The notes: generated by a model from the sequence alone, not told the origin. Counted from the first letter of the stretch, positions 32,441 through 42,023 are shown. The stretch: DNA of 64,000 bases from Haladaptatus halobius (GCF_020618475.1 NZ_CP085335.1:2728001-2792000), one strand, 5' to 3'. Made by a program: numbers and translations.

Positions 32441-35119
32441 TCAGGCGGCCTCGGTCGCCCCGCGCTCGTCCGCGGCCAACTTATCGGCCCGGCGTCGATT
32501 CTTGAGCACCAGCGCGCCGAAGGCGACTGCGCCGACCGCCCGGAGCACGAGGTCGAACGAGCCAGGGTCGAAGGTCGGCAGGCCGAACAGTCCGAGCAGA
32601 CTTGTCGCGCTGTTGAACAGCAACAAGGGAGCCATGAGCAGGAGCGCGGCGAGCGCGAACACCGCCCTGTCCACCCGGCCCACGTCGGTGTAGAGGTAGC
32701 CGATGACGGTCGCGCCGAGCGCGATTACGCCGACGAACACCCCCGCCACCGGAATCAGCACATCGGGCATGAAGTAGCCGAGTTCGGTCACGTCGGCGAG
32801 ACCGATGACGCGAACCTCCTCTCCCGTTCCCGTCCCGCGCAGGAGGAGGATGCCGGGTGTCAGCACGAACGCGAAGGGAACGATGGCCTTGTTCAGAGAC
32901 AGCGAGAACGCCTCTACCCCCGTCTGGAACTGATCGGATTTGGCGATGCCGGAGGCGGCGTAGGCGGCCACCGCCACCGGCGGCGTGATGTCGGCGATGA
33001 CGCCGAAGTAGAGGATGAACAGGTGTGCCGACAGGATGGGGATGCCGAACCCGGAGATGGCGTCTCCGAGCATCGAGACGAGGATGATGTACGTCACCGT
33101 CGTCGGCATCCCCATCCCGAGGATGATGGAGGAAACCGCCGTGAGCACCAGTAGGGCGACGATGGAACCGCCGCTCACCGTTCGGATGAGCGCAGTGAGG
33201 TTCGGTCCAAGTCCGCTGACGCTGATGACGCCGGGGATGATACCCGCTGCCGCCACCGCGATGACCACCGTGGTCGCGGTGCGCGCCCCTGAGTCCATCG
33301 ATTCGAGGACGAACCCGCCATACTGGAACGCCCGGTTGTCCGCGAGTCGGGGTCGCCGGAGCGCCTTCGCGCCCTTCGCCACCGCGCTGTCGACCTGCCC
33401 GTCGAAGTCAAGGAGCGGCGCGTCGGCGTGCGGACGGACGAGGAGCGTGACGAGGCTCACGGCGAGGATTATCCAGCCGAGTTGGCCCGCGACGACGGCG
33501 AGCGCAGCGGCGGGAGCTATCCCCGCGCCACCGCCGCCAGTAAGCAGCGAGACGATTCCGACGCCCGCCGTCGTGAACGCGACGAACTGGAGGGCGCACA
33601 CACCGGCGATGGTTCCGAGCAGCGGAGCCCTCGAACTCCGATTGTACGCGGCGACGAGCGCAATGAGCGCCCCGATGGCGACCAGCGTGAACCACGCCGC
33701 CCGCTCGATGGAGAGGCGTTCGACGATGAGGTAGTAGAGGAGCAGTATCAGCGGAACGAGGTAGAACCACCCTCGTAGGAGGTGCGGGCGGAACGAGACG
33801 ATCTCGGTGTCCGCCAGTCCGCCGATGTTCTCCTTCGACGCTTCGAGGTGCACCATCACCCACACGCCGAAGAAGAAGACGACGGCCGGAATCGCCGCCG
33901 CGATTATCACGTCTCGAAACGGCGTCAGCGTGTACTCCACGATGAGGAACGCCGCCGCGCCCATGACGGGAGGGAGGATCTGACCGCCGGACGAGGCGGA
34001 GGCTTCCACCGCCCCCGCGAACTCCGACCGGTAGCCGGAGCGTTTCATCAGCGGAATCGTGAAAGCTCCCGTCGTCACCGTGTTGGCGATGGACGAACCG
34101 CTGATGGTGCCCATGAATCCCGACGCGAGGATGGACGCCTTGGCGGGACCTCCCTTGCGCTGCCCGGTCGCGGCGTAGGCCAACTCGATGAACCACTGGC
34201 CTGCCCCGCTCATCTCCAAGAACGCGCCGAAGAGGATGAAGATGAAGATGAATCGAACGCTCACCGTGACCGGAATCCCAAACACGCCATTTTCGGTGTT
34301 GTACCAGAGGTTCTGGACGATGGAACTCCAGTCGAGCGGCGGAATCGAGAGCACGCCGACGACGGGCGCATCGATGGGTATCAGATAGCCCCACCGCGCG
34401 TAGACGATGAACGACGCGACGATGACCATCAGGTACACACCCAGCGCGCGCCGGGTCGCGTCGAGCACGAGCAGGACGCCGAGCGCCCCGAGGATGAAGG
34501 CGTATGATACCTCGCCCGTCGGAACGCCGACGGTCGAAAGAGCGTCGAGAACCGGCGAAAGGACGGGATACACCTCGGCGGTGGTGCGTCCGAATCCCAG
34601 TCCCAGCGCCCGCATCTGGCGGATCTCGTCGAAGTTGGCGAGCATGTACCAAACCGACAGCAGTGCGGACCCCATCATCGCGAGGTCGACGGGCGTTATC
34701 CGCGTCCTGTCGGGGTCGACCATCGCCCAGCGGACGCCCCGGCGCGCGCCAACGAGACCCCGAGTGACCGGGTTGTCCTCCCCGAGTCGCTCCCGGGAGA
34801 ACGGAACGATTCGACCGAACCGCCGCGCGACGGCTCCCCGTCCGGTCGTCGTCGGAAAGAGTAGAAAAGTCAACAGCAGAGCGAACGTGACGTGGACGGC
34901 GTTCACCTGCAAGAGTTGGAGGGCGGCCAGCTGCACCTCTCCGACCACCGGAAGCGTCGCCGCGAAGATGAACCCTTGAGCGGCGAGCCACATCTGGAAC
35001 GCGGAGAAGGCGATGGCGATGGCGGAGGTGACGACGGCGGCGATACCCCGCAGTCTGCGCCTGTGCTCCAGTTCTTGGACGAGTTCCTCCTGCTGTTCCT
35101 CGGTGAGCGTGTCGCTCAT
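32441..35119 (-). CDS. TRAP transporter fused permease (TAXI type)
   Basis: An 892-residue fusion of the small (DctQ) and large (DctM) TRAP membrane subunits. The N-terminal fifth has four or five helices; the DctM part shows the conserved KASILASGFMGTISGSSIANTVTTGAF and ASASSGGQILPPVMGAAAFL motifs and later ILGMGMPTTVTYIILVSMLG. It imports organic anions delivered by the TAXI binding protein using an ion gradient. The ATG at 35119 overlaps the DUF1850 stop by four bases. Order SBP, DUF1850, permease is the usual TAXI operon of haloarchaea. Substrate not known; glutamate-type acids are common for TAXI. Confidence 0.93.
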   Translation of the reverse strand: MSDTLTEEQQEELVQELEHRRRLRGIAAVVTSAIAIAFSAFQMWLAAQGFIFAATLPVVGEVQLAALQLLQVNAVHVTFALLLTFLLFPTTTGRGAVARRFGRIVPFSRERLGEDNPVTRGLVGARRGVRWAMVDPDRTRITPVDLAMMGSALLSVWYMLANFDEIRQMRALGLGFGRTTAEVYPVLSPVLDALSTVGVPTGEVSYAFILGALGVLLVLDATRRALGVYLMVIVASFIVYARWGYLIPIDAPVVGVLSIPPLDWSSIVQNLWYNTENGVFGIPVTVSVRFIFIFILFGAFLEMSGAGQWFIELAYAATGQRKGGPAKASILASGFMGTISGSSIANTVTTGAFTIPLMKRSGYRSEFAGAVEASASSGGQILPPVMGAAAFLIVEYTLTPFRDVIIAAAIPAVVFFFGVWVMVHLEASKENIGGLADTEIVSFRPHLLRGWFYLVPLILLLYYLIVERLSIERAAWFTLVAIGALIALVAAYNRSSRAPLLGTIAGVCALQFVAFTTAGVGIVSLLTGGGGAGIAPAAALAVVAGQLGWIILAVSLVTLLVRPHADAPLLDFDGQVDSAVAKGAKALRRPRLADNRAFQYGGFVLESMDSGARTATTVVIAVAAAGIIPGVISVSGLGPNLTALIRTVSGGSIVALLVLTAVSSIILGMGMPTTVTYIILVSMLGDAISGFGIPILSAHLFILYFGVIADITPPVAVAAYAASGIAKSDQFQTGVEAFSLSLNKAIVPFAFVLTPGILLLRGTGTGEEVRVIGLADVTELGYFMPDVLIPVAGVFVGVIALGATVIGYLYTDVGRVDRAVFALAALLLMAPLLLFNSATSLLGLFGLPTFDPGSFDLVLRAVGAVAFGALVLKNRRRADKLAADERGATEAA

Positions 35120-35661
35120 GACGGACACCGTCGGACGACGAACAGTTCGACCGACTCGCCGCCAGACAGCGCGACGAGGTCGTAGCGCCGGTCACCCACG
35201 CGCAGTTCGTGACCCGCGACCTCGCCGGGCGTCACGGGCACGGTGGCGTAGCTCCCCGCCGGGTCGAAGACGAACCACTCGTTCTCGCGGATGACGTTCG
35301 CCCGCGCCGGGAGTCCCGCGCCGTACGATTGGAACCGCATCTCGACCATCTCCAACTCGTTCCCGTCGACCGCGTACACGTCCTGAACGGGCGTCTTCTC
35401 GACGCTGTGGGTGTACGCGAGCGTCACCTGAGTTCCGTTCTCGACCGGCACGACGAGTATCGGTTCGCCGGTGTCCGCGTCCGCGACCACGAGCACTTTT
35501 TCGTTCGCTTGCGCGCGTTCGTCCCGGTTCGTCCGTCCGTCCCCATCGGCTTGCGCGACCGCTGGAACCGCGACGGCCGACACCACGAGTAGGACGACGG
35601 CGAGAAGCGCCGGTGCGCTCCGCGCGCCGCCGGAAACCCCGTTACGAACTGTTGTTCCCAC
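35116..35661 (-). CDS. DUF1850 protein of the TAXI TRAP operon
   Basis: A 181-residue exported or anchored protein. The signal-like helix APALLAVVLLVVSAVAVPAVA follows a short basic start; after an acidic spacer the DUF1850 core is seen: VTLAYTHSVEKTPVQDVYAV, MRFQSYGAGLPA and the TVPVTPGEVAGHELRVGDRRYDL strand set. The GTG at 35661 is preferred because it places the signal helix at the N-terminus; the gene then overlaps the end of the SBP gene by 20 bases. DUF1850 proteins occur almost only with TAXI TRAP permeases, with unknown role. Confidence 0.82.
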   Translation of the reverse strand: MGTTVRNGVSGGARSAPALLAVVLLVVSAVAVPAVAQADGDGRTNRDERAQANEKVLVVADADTGEPILVVPVENGTQVTLAYTHSVEKTPVQDVYAVDGNELEMVEMRFQSYGAGLPARANVIRENEWFVFDPAGSYATVPVTPGEVAGHELRVGDRRYDLVALSGGESVELFVVRRCPS

Positions 35662-36652
35662 CGGTTTGGTTCCCCCCCGTCTGGTTGCCACCGCCCTGCG
35701 TCGTCGCCGGACCGAAGATCTCCCTCGCTGCCGGGTGAAGCGGGATGGACATCCCATCCAGCGCGTTCTCCCGGCTGATGAACTGCTTTTTGATGCTCAG
35801 TTGACCGGTGTTGTTGAAGATGGACTGCGTCACGGCGCGAACAGACTGGTTCGACTGGTCTTGGGTCGTCGCTATCATCGCCCGAACCGCCACCGTCTGG
35901 ACGGGTTCGTTCTGTCCGCTGTAGGTTCCCGGCGGAATCCTATCGTCCGCGAACCACGACGCCTGATCTTTGATATTCTGGCGCGTCTGTCCGGATATCT
36001 CCACGAAGGCGATGTTGTTCGTCGTCGCTAGTTCCTCTATCGCACCGACGGGCCAGCCGCCGACGACGAAGGCGGCGTCGATGTCGCCGTTGCGGAGTTG
36101 GTCCGCCGCCTGTGAGAAGCTGGTGTTCTGCTCGGTGAAGTCGTTCTGCTGGATGCCGACCGCCTCCAGAATCTGGAGGGCGTTCACCTGCGTCCCGCTC
36201 CCGAGGTCGCCCGTGTTGATGGTCTTGCCTTGGAGGTCCTGGAGCCGATTGATATTACTCCCTTGAAGTGTGACGATGTGGATCGTCTCGGGGTAGAGGG
36301 TCGCTACGCCTCGCAAACTCTTGATGGCGTTCCCTTGGAACTCCTCGATACCGCTTCCGTTGTAGGCGAAGTACGCGACGTCGTTCTGGATAAGCGCGAA
36401 GTCGGCGTTCCCCTGCGCGAGGCCGCCGACGTTCTCCACACTCGCGCCCGTGGACTGCACCTGTACCGTGTACTCGGTGTTGTTCTCAATGATCGTCTTG
36501 AACTGGTTCGACAGCGGAAAGTACGTCCCGCCGGTTCCGCCCGCGAACCATGTCAATCGTCGTTGCTGAGCGAGCGCGTCTCCGGAGAGTCCGAGAAGTC
36601 CCACCGCCCCTGCGGCCTTTACGAACGTGCGTCTGTTGAGTTCCCCCACCAT
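35642..36652 (-). CDS. TAXI family TRAP solute-binding protein
   Basis: A 336-residue extracytoplasmic receptor. The N-terminus NRRTFVKAAGAVGLLGLSGD is a Tat signal peptide. The binding fold starts with the TAXI hallmark FAGGTGGTYFPLSNQF, then QSTGASVENVGGLAQGNADFALIQND, the second-lobe segment INTGDLGSGTQVNALQILEAVG and DAAFVVGGWPVGAIEEL. The C-terminus is an Asn/Gly/Thr repeat tail (GGNQTGGNQTGGNNSS), an unusual flexible end with N-glycosylation-type NxT/NxS sequons. First gene of the operon with DUF1850 and the fused permease. Confidence 0.93.
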   Translation of the reverse strand: MVGELNRRTFVKAAGAVGLLGLSGDALAQQRRLTWFAGGTGGTYFPLSNQFKTIIENNTEYTVQVQSTGASVENVGGLAQGNADFALIQNDVAYFAYNGSGIEEFQGNAIKSLRGVATLYPETIHIVTLQGSNINRLQDLQGKTINTGDLGSGTQVNALQILEAVGIQQNDFTEQNTSFSQAADQLRNGDIDAAFVVGGWPVGAIEELATTNNIAFVEISGQTRQNIKDQASWFADDRIPPGTYSGQNEPVQTVAVRAMIATTQDQSNQSVRAVTQSIFNNTGQLSIKKQFISRENALDGMSIPLHPAAREIFGPATTQGGGNQTGGNQTGGNNSS

Positions 36653-36816
36653 ACATCAACTGACCTCTTTCCGAAAGTTCATATAGCCACCCGACGCTTC
36701 GTGGCGGAAATACCGCGATACCCGGCGGTAACGCCGAGTTCCGTCGGGAAACGCTCGCTTATTGGAGGGGTTTCGAATCGAAAATGTATTTGGCTTCCCG
36801 TTCCGAGGAGGGGGAT

Positions 36817-38901
36817 ATGGAAACGATACGTGCCAATGAGTATCACGATATCGCCAAGGTGAGCGACCCGCAGCTCTCGCCGGACGGCGAGCGAGTGGCG
36901 TTCGTTCGCTCCGTTCCGGAAGACGACGAGCAGTACGAGGCGACCGTGTACGTCGTCCCGCTCGGCGGCGGCGAACCGACCCAGTTCACCATCAGCGAGG
37001 GCACGGACAGCGACCCCCGATGGAGTCCGAGCGGCGACCGCCTCGCGTTCGTGAGCACGCGCGGCGCGGACGACGACCGCCCGCAACTCTGGGTTCTTCC
37101 CGCGGCGGGCGGCGAAGCGCGACAGGTAACGGACGTGGCAGGTGGCGTCTCGCAGTTGGCGTGGTCGCCGGAAGGGACGAGAATCGCGTTCGTCCAGCAG
37201 AGCACCGAAGACGACCGCGAAGAAGAGCGCGACATCTCGCTCGATGACGAGGAGCACGAATCCGAGACGCCCGACCCGCGCGTCATCGACCGGAAGATCT
37301 ACCGCGCGGGACAACGCTACTTCGACGGCAGGCGGAGCCACATCTATCTCGTCGACCTCTTTGACGACTCCGTCGAACGACTCACCGACGGCGACTTCGA
37401 TTGCATGGAACCGGAGTGGGGCGACGCGACGACGCTCTACTACGGCGTCCGGCGCGAGGGCGACCCGGACGACAACATCACGGTCGACATCCTCGCCCGC
37501 GACACTGACTCCGGCGAGGAAGAGCAGGTCGTCCGGACGACCGGATGGGGAGCATCCATCGCGGCGACGGAGGACGGACGAGTCGCCTACCTCTACTCGC
37601 CCGAGGAGAAGGCGACGCTCCGACAGACCGAGATTGAGGTGTTCGACCGCAAAACCGGCGAGACGGTGGCGCTCACCGAGTCGCTCGACAGGACGCTCTC
37701 GATTCCCCCGCAGTGGGACGACGACGAAGAGACGGTCTACTTCGGAACGCCCGACGAGGGCGACTACGTCGTCTGGCGCGTCCCCGGCGACGGGAGCGAC
37801 GACCCTGAACTCGTTCTCGGCGAGGGTCACGTCACCGATTTCTCGGTCGGGTCTGACGCCATCGCCTACGCGAAATCCGAGTGGGATCATCCGGGCGACG
37901 TGTTCGTCTCGACGCCCGGCGGGGCCGAAACCCGACGACTCACTCGGGTCAACGCGGAGTATCTCGACGAACGAGCGGTCAGCCAACCCGAGGAGCTTCG
38001 GTTCGAGTCGGACGACAGAACCGAGGTGCAGGGCTGGCTGCTGACGCCGCCCGACTTCAGTTCCGACGAACAGTACCCGCTCGTAGTCGAGATTCATGGC
38101 GGTCCACACGCCATGTGGTCTACCAGCGGAACCATGTGGCACGAGTTCCAGACGCTCGCCGCGCGGGGCTACGTCGTCTTCTGGTGTAACCCGCGAGGTT
38201 CGACCGGCTACGGCGAGGAACACATGGCCGCCATCGAGCGCGGGTGGGGAACCGTCGATTACGAGGACGTGATGGCCGGCACCGACGCAGCCGCGGAGCG
38301 AGAGTACGTGGACGAGGAGAACATGTTCGTCACGGGCGGGAGCTACGGCGGCTATCTCACCACGTGGGTCGTCGGCCACACCGACCGGTTCGCGGGCGCG
38401 GTGACCCAGCGCGGCGTGTACGAACTCAACAGTTTCTACGGTTCGACGGACGCCTTTAAACTGGTCGAGTGGGATTTCGACACGACGCCGTGGGAGGAAC
38501 CGGAGTTCCTCTGGGAGCGTTCGCCCATGGCCTATGCCGACCGAGTGACGACGCCGACGCTCGTCGTCCACAGCGACGAGGATTTCCGCGTTCCGGTGAA
38601 CAACGCCGAGATGCTCTACCTGTTCCTCAAGAAAAACGACGTGGAGACCCGCCTCGTGCGCTACCCGCGCGAGGGTCACGAACTCTCCCGCAGCGGCGAA
38701 CCGGCCCACATCGTCGACCGACTTGAGCGCATCGCCCGCTGGTTCGACGGCTACTCCGACCACCACGACGCGCCGAAGGCCTTGGAGCGCGGCGACGACG
38801 GACTCTCCACGGCGGAGGGCGGCGACGAGGCCGGTGAAGAAGACGGAAACGGAGCACAGGACGAGGGCGGCGAAACCGACGAGGACGACGGGCACGAATA
38901 G
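36817..38901 (+). CDS. S9 family serine peptidase (acylaminoacyl-peptidase/prolyl oligopeptidase-like)
   Basis: A 694-residue cytoplasmic peptidase. The N-terminal two thirds form a WD40/TolB-like beta-propeller (repeats such as VSDPQLSPDGERVAFVRS and DPRWSPSGDRLAFVS). The C-terminal alpha/beta hydrolase domain has the nucleophile Ser in VTGGSYGGYLTTWV, the catalytic Asp in VVHSDEDFRVP and His in REGHELSRSGEP. The last about 35 residues are almost purely Glu/Asp/Gly. The start at 36817 is decided by the strong GAGGAGGGG Shine-Dalgarno at 36805-36813; 36784 would lie upstream of it. Confidence 0.93.
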   Translation: METIRANEYHDIAKVSDPQLSPDGERVAFVRSVPEDDEQYEATVYVVPLGGGEPTQFTISEGTDSDPRWSPSGDRLAFVSTRGADDDRPQLWVLPAAGGEARQVTDVAGGVSQLAWSPEGTRIAFVQQSTEDDREEERDISLDDEEHESETPDPRVIDRKIYRAGQRYFDGRRSHIYLVDLFDDSVERLTDGDFDCMEPEWGDATTLYYGVRREGDPDDNITVDILARDTDSGEEEQVVRTTGWGASIAATEDGRVAYLYSPEEKATLRQTEIEVFDRKTGETVALTESLDRTLSIPPQWDDDEETVYFGTPDEGDYVVWRVPGDGSDDPELVLGEGHVTDFSVGSDAIAYAKSEWDHPGDVFVSTPGGAETRRLTRVNAEYLDERAVSQPEELRFESDDRTEVQGWLLTPPDFSSDEQYPLVVEIHGGPHAMWSTSGTMWHEFQTLAARGYVVFWCNPRGSTGYGEEHMAAIERGWGTVDYEDVMAGTDAAAEREYVDEENMFVTGGSYGGYLTTWVVGHTDRFAGAVTQRGVYELNSFYGSTDAFKLVEWDFDTTPWEEPEFLWERSPMAYADRVTTPTLVVHSDEDFRVPVNNAEMLYLFLKKNDVETRLVRYPREGHELSRSGEPAHIVDRLERIARWFDGYSDHHDAPKALERGDDGLSTAEGGDEAGEEDGNGAQDEGGETDEDDGHE

Positions 38902-38974
38902 CGATAACTATTCACATAGTAAGGTACGTTTCGTTCGGGGCGAAACGTTCGATAAACACACCGCGCGCTATCGA

Positions 38975-38996
38975 TTTTTCACCGGAAACGAGGGGG
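38975..38996 (-). repeat. ORB-like element, degenerate
   Basis: TTTTTCACCGGAAACGAGGG then GG. Inverted orientation, about 75 bases past the S9 peptidase stop. Matches the GAAACGA-GGGG core, but the TCCACT half is changed. Confidence 0.35.
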
Positions 38997-39069
38997 TTTC
39001 CTGTCCGGTTCCTTCATCCCAGTTGACGCTATCGAAAACGGTTTGTCGCTTCGTCGGAAGTTCGCGCGT

Positions 39070-39186
39070 ATGATACTCTCCGCACAAACGACACCGTGGT
39101 ACGAGATCGGTCTCGTCTACGGCCTCTTGCTCGCGCTCTTCATCGGGCTTCTCGCCTCGTCATACCTATACGTGCGGGCTTTCTGA
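39070..39186 (+). CDS. 38-residue single-helix membrane peptide
   Basis: MILSAQTTPWYEIGLVYGLL continues with LALFIGLLASSYLYVRAF: a short polar start and one 20-residue hydrophobic helix with an aromatic-basic end. ATG start, no promoter clearly visible. The composition is unlike random sequence in this GC-rich DNA, but there is no family support. Confidence 0.45.
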   Translation: MILSAQTTPWYEIGLVYGLLLALFIGLLASSYLYVRAF

Positions 39187-39300
39187 GAGGGGTTACTTCG
39201 GACGTGATTGTGATATCGAAAAGAGAGCCGCTCTCCATCGTTTTCGAGGTCAGTTTCGCCGTCGCGTCGAATCGCCACCGCCCCGCCGTTTTCATCCGAT

Positions 39301-39321
39301 TCTCGACTCGAAAGAAAGGGG
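39301..39321 (-). repeat. ORB-like element, degenerate
   Basis: TCTCGACTCGAAAGAAAGGG then G. Inverted orientation, directly next to the stop of the zinc-ribbon gene at 39323; one base off in the GAAACGA core. Confidence 0.35.
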
Positions 39322-39322
39322 T

Positions 39323-39541
39323 TCAATCGACGATGATCTCGGAGCCTTCGTTCTCCGACTCGTCGGAGCCGGGTGTCATCTCGCCCTCGTAGCGGTCGAT
39401 CCAGTCGGCGAAGCACTCGGGGCAGAGTCGTTGGCTGTCGATCTGCGAGCGGTCGACCGTCAGGCGGACGGTGCGAGCCAGCGCGTCCGTCAGCGGCTCT
39501 CGGCAGTCGTCACACGGTTCAGGTTCGGTCTCGTCGCTCAT
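39323..39541 (-). CDS. Small zinc-ribbon protein
   Basis: A 72-residue protein with two CxxC knuckles, PCDDCREPL (near residue 9) and RLCPECFADWIDRYEG (near residue 40), separated by a strand-rich TVRLTVDRSQID segment, and an acidic tail. This is the layout of haloarchaeal zinc-ribbon microproteins, several of which have been linked to regulation; the exact role here is unknown. ATG start, single gene, divergent to nothing close and followed by an ORB-like element. Confidence 0.7.
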   Translation of the reverse strand: MSDETEPEPCDDCREPLTDALARTVRLTVDRSQIDSQRLCPECFADWIDRYEGEMTPGSDESENEGSEIIVD

Positions 39542-39641
39542 GAGGGGTCAATGTGACGCCGTGTATATAAAACTCGCCGGAGACGACGTGGGGACGTTTC
39601 GGCGGCCATCGTGTCGTTTCGCTTCTTCACGTCGCGGTCAA

Positions 39642-40394
39642 CTACGCGGGCGGAGCGTACTGCGTTCCGTTCGACATCGGCTGAGACGGCTGATACTGCA
39701 CGCTCGACGGGACGCCCGTGCTAGAGAAGAAGAGACGGACGTGTCCCAACCATGGAATCTTCACCTCGGCGGTGCCGCGAACCCAACTCGGTTTGACTGG
39801 TTCGCTGATGCGTACGACCTGGTCGTACGCCCCGTTGTTGTCGCCCTTGGTGATGAATCCGGCGTGCGGGGCCGGGCAGTTCGGCAGCTCGTCGCAGTTG
39901 TCCGCTCCGGCGACGTACGCCGGGTTGGCCTCGTCGTACCAGTTTTCCCCGCTCTCGACCCAGAACCGCGCTCGGTGGATGATGGGCGTCTCGTACACGC
40001 TTCCGTCGGGTCGGTAGATTATCACGTCGCCGTAGTGGTTGAAGCTCTTGTACCCCGACTGTTTTCCTTGTTGATAGCTGACGACGCCCGTCCCGTCCTG
40101 AGCGGCGTTCGGCACGAACCGGTTCTCGTCGACGATGAAGATGAGGTCGCCTCGTTCCATCTGCGGTTCCATGCTCCCGCTCTCGACGGCGACCATCGGC
40201 GGCCAGACGCCGCTGATGGCGAAGAGCACGAGACCGATCGCGACGACGACGACGACGCTCTCCAGCATCTCGCGGACGAACACGACCGTCCCGTTGTCGG
40301 TGTGTCGGAACCACCGAACCCACGCGACCGGCCCCGACCCGTCTGGGCCGGTATCTCGGCCGCCGTCTGGCGACGACTCGTCTGGGGGACTCAT
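39642..40394 (-). CDS. Type I signal peptidase (S26, archaeal Sec11 type)
   Basis: Membrane-bound protease that removes Sec signal peptides outside the cell. 250 residues with a polar, Gly/Asp-rich leader, one N-terminal membrane helix (ESVVVVVAIGLVLFAISGV), then box B VESGSMEPQMERGDLIFIV with the nucleophile Ser, the catalytic His in TPIIHRARFWV and the Asp in FITKGDNNGAYDQVV (archaeal Ser-His-Asp order rather than Ser-Lys). The C-terminal VKIPWLGHVRLFF is also typical. Divergent from the DP1 gene with 84 bases between the start codons. Confidence 0.92.
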   Translation of the reverse strand: MSPPDESSPDGGRDTGPDGSGPVAWVRWFRHTDNGTVVFVREMLESVVVVVAIGLVLFAISGVWPPMVAVESGSMEPQMERGDLIFIVDENRFVPNAAQDGTGVVSYQQGKQSGYKSFNHYGDVIIYRPDGSVYETPIIHRARFWVESGENWYDEANPAYVAGADNCDELPNCPAPHAGFITKGDNNGAYDQVVRISEPVKPSWVRGTAEVKIPWLGHVRLFFSSTGVPSSVQYQPSQPMSNGTQYAPPA

Positions 40395-40478
40395 TACGAT
40401 ATCCGTAGACCGTCTCCAGTTGTTAACCTTCTGGGTTGGTTCGCTACGTTTTTTGCCTCCCCGCGTGTGGGTAAAAAC

Positions 40479-41990
40479 GTGCCACTAGAAACCCCGGCTC
40501 GAATCGTCAGAGAGCTGACGAGCCGAGGGTACAACGCTGACCGGGAGGCGGTGACGCTCCTTGCGAGCGCGTCCGACCCCTCGGGGGCGCTCGAACGCGC
40601 AGTCGAACACGCCCCCGAGGACGCCCTCAAACTCTCCGTCGACCACGTTAAAGGCGTCCTCGACTCCTCGGTTGTCGGTGACGGAAACCCCTCCGTTTCG
40701 ACTGGAACCGCGACCTCGGAACCGCGAGCGAACGGCGGTGCCGCTCCAGTCGAAACGGAGGGGTCGGCATCGACACCTCGAAGCCCGCACCAGCCGAACA
40801 TCGAGGGTGATATCACCGGCGAGAGCACCGGAACCGGAGAGTACGACGATTTCGTCGCGGTGTTCCGCGACCGCTTCCAACGACTCTCGGGCAAACTCCG
40901 CGGTCGGGTGAACGCTCGCCCGACGAACGCCGTCGCCGAGATGCCGGGCGGGAGCGACGCCGCCATCGTCGGGATGATAAGCGATATTCGCTCGACGGCC
41001 AACGGACACTGGCTCGTCGAACTCGAAGACACGAACGGAACCTTTCCCTGTCTCGTGATGAAAGACAAGGAGTTCGCCGGTCTCGTGGACGAACTGCTGT
41101 TGGACGAGACCGTCGCGGTCGAGGGGAGTTTGTCGAGCGATGCGGGAATCCTCTTCGTCGACTCACTTCACTTTCCGGACGTGCCGCGCACCTACCAGCC
41201 GTCCACCGCAGACCACCACGTGCAGGCGGCGCTCATTAGCGACGTTCACGTCGGCAGTCAGGAGTTCGTGGTCGACGCGTGGCAACGCTTCACGAGTTGG
41301 CTCCACACCGACGAAGCCCAGCACGTCGAGTACCTACTCATCGCGGGCGACATGGTCGAAGGCGTCGGAATCTATCCAAATCAGGACGACGAACTCGACA
41401 TCATCGATATCTTCGAGCAATACGAGCAGTTCTCGGAGCACTTGAAGGAGGTGCCGGGCGACGTGGAGATCGTCATAATTCCCGGCAACCACGACGCGGT
41501 GCGCCTCGCCGAGCCGCAACCAGGATTCGACGAGGAACTCCGCAAGATAATGGACGTTCACGACGCTCGCATCACGGGCAACCCCTCCACGGTGACCATC
41601 GAAGGCGTCTCGGTGCTGATGTACCACGGCGTCTCGCTGGACGAAGTTATCGCCGAACTCCCCGCCGAGAAGGCGAGCTACGACGAACCGCACAAGGCAA
41701 TGTACCAACTCTTGAAGAAGCGCCACGTCGCCCCGCAGTACGGCGGTCATACTCGCGTCGCGCCGGAGGAAAAAGATTACCTCGTCATCGACGAGGTGCC
41801 GGACATCTTCCACACCGGTCACGTCCACAAACTTGGCTTCGGCAAGTACCACAACGTGCTCGCCATCAATTCCGGCTGCTGGCAGTCCCAGACCGACTTC
41901 CAGAAGAGCGTGAACATCGACCCCGATTGGGGGTACGCACCCATCGTGGACTTGGACACCCTCGACGTGACCGCTCGGAAGTTCGTCTGA
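40479..41990 (+). CDS. polB: DNA polymerase D small subunit DP1 (proofreading 3'-5' exonuclease)
   Basis: Small subunit of the archaeal replicative polymerase PolD. 503 residues: an N-terminal helical domain (about 1-60), a low-complexity linker (about 70-125), an OB fold (GMISDIRSTANGHWLVELED, about 165-190) and a calcineurin-like exonuclease domain with ALISDVHVGSQEF, LIAGDMVEGVGIYP, IIPGNHDAVRLAE, MYHGVSLDEV and FHTGHVHKLGFG metal motifs, all intact. The GTG at 40479 gives MPLETPARIVRELTSRG, the family start. An inverted pair of ORB-like sequences is embedded in the linker. The large subunit gene is not in this window. Confidence 0.95.
   Translation: MPLETPARIVRELTSRGYNADREAVTLLASASDPSGALERAVEHAPEDALKLSVDHVKGVLDSSVVGDGNPSVSTGTATSEPRANGGAAPVETEGSASTPRSPHQPNIEGDITGESTGTGEYDDFVAVFRDRFQRLSGKLRGRVNARPTNAVAEMPGGSDAAIVGMISDIRSTANGHWLVELEDTNGTFPCLVMKDKEFAGLVDELLLDETVAVEGSLSSDAGILFVDSLHFPDVPRTYQPSTADHHVQAALISDVHVGSQEFVVDAWQRFTSWLHTDEAQHVEYLLIAGDMVEGVGIYPNQDDELDIIDIFEQYEQFSEHLKEVPGDVEIVIIPGNHDAVRLAEPQPGFDEELRKIMDVHDARITGNPSTVTIEGVSVLMYHGVSLDEVIAELPAEKASYDEPHKAMYQLLKKRHVAPQYGGHTRVAPEEKDYLVIDEVPDIFHTGHVHKLGFGKYHNVLAINSGCWQSQTDFQKSVNIDPDWGYAPIVDLDTLDVTARKFV
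40688..40763. repeat. Inverted pair of ORB-like elements inside the DP1 coding sequence
   Basis: CCCCTCCGTTTCGACTGGAA (from 40688) and GCTCCAGTCGAAACGGAGGG (from 40743) are near-exact inverse copies with 34 bases between them. They encode PSVSTGT and APVETEG in the DP1 linker. Their match to the origin elements is as good as the origin elements' match to each other. Confidence 0.75.
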
Positions 41991-42023
41991 CGGTTTCCGC
42001 TACAACCCGTCGCCGTCGCTTGG

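Noticed and set aside
36679..38895. A 738-codon open frame antisense to the S9 peptidase gene
   Set aside because: It is an artefact of high GC third positions; the sense frame has intact catalytic motifs and a strong Shine-Dalgarno, the antisense frame has none and low-complexity Arg/Val composition.
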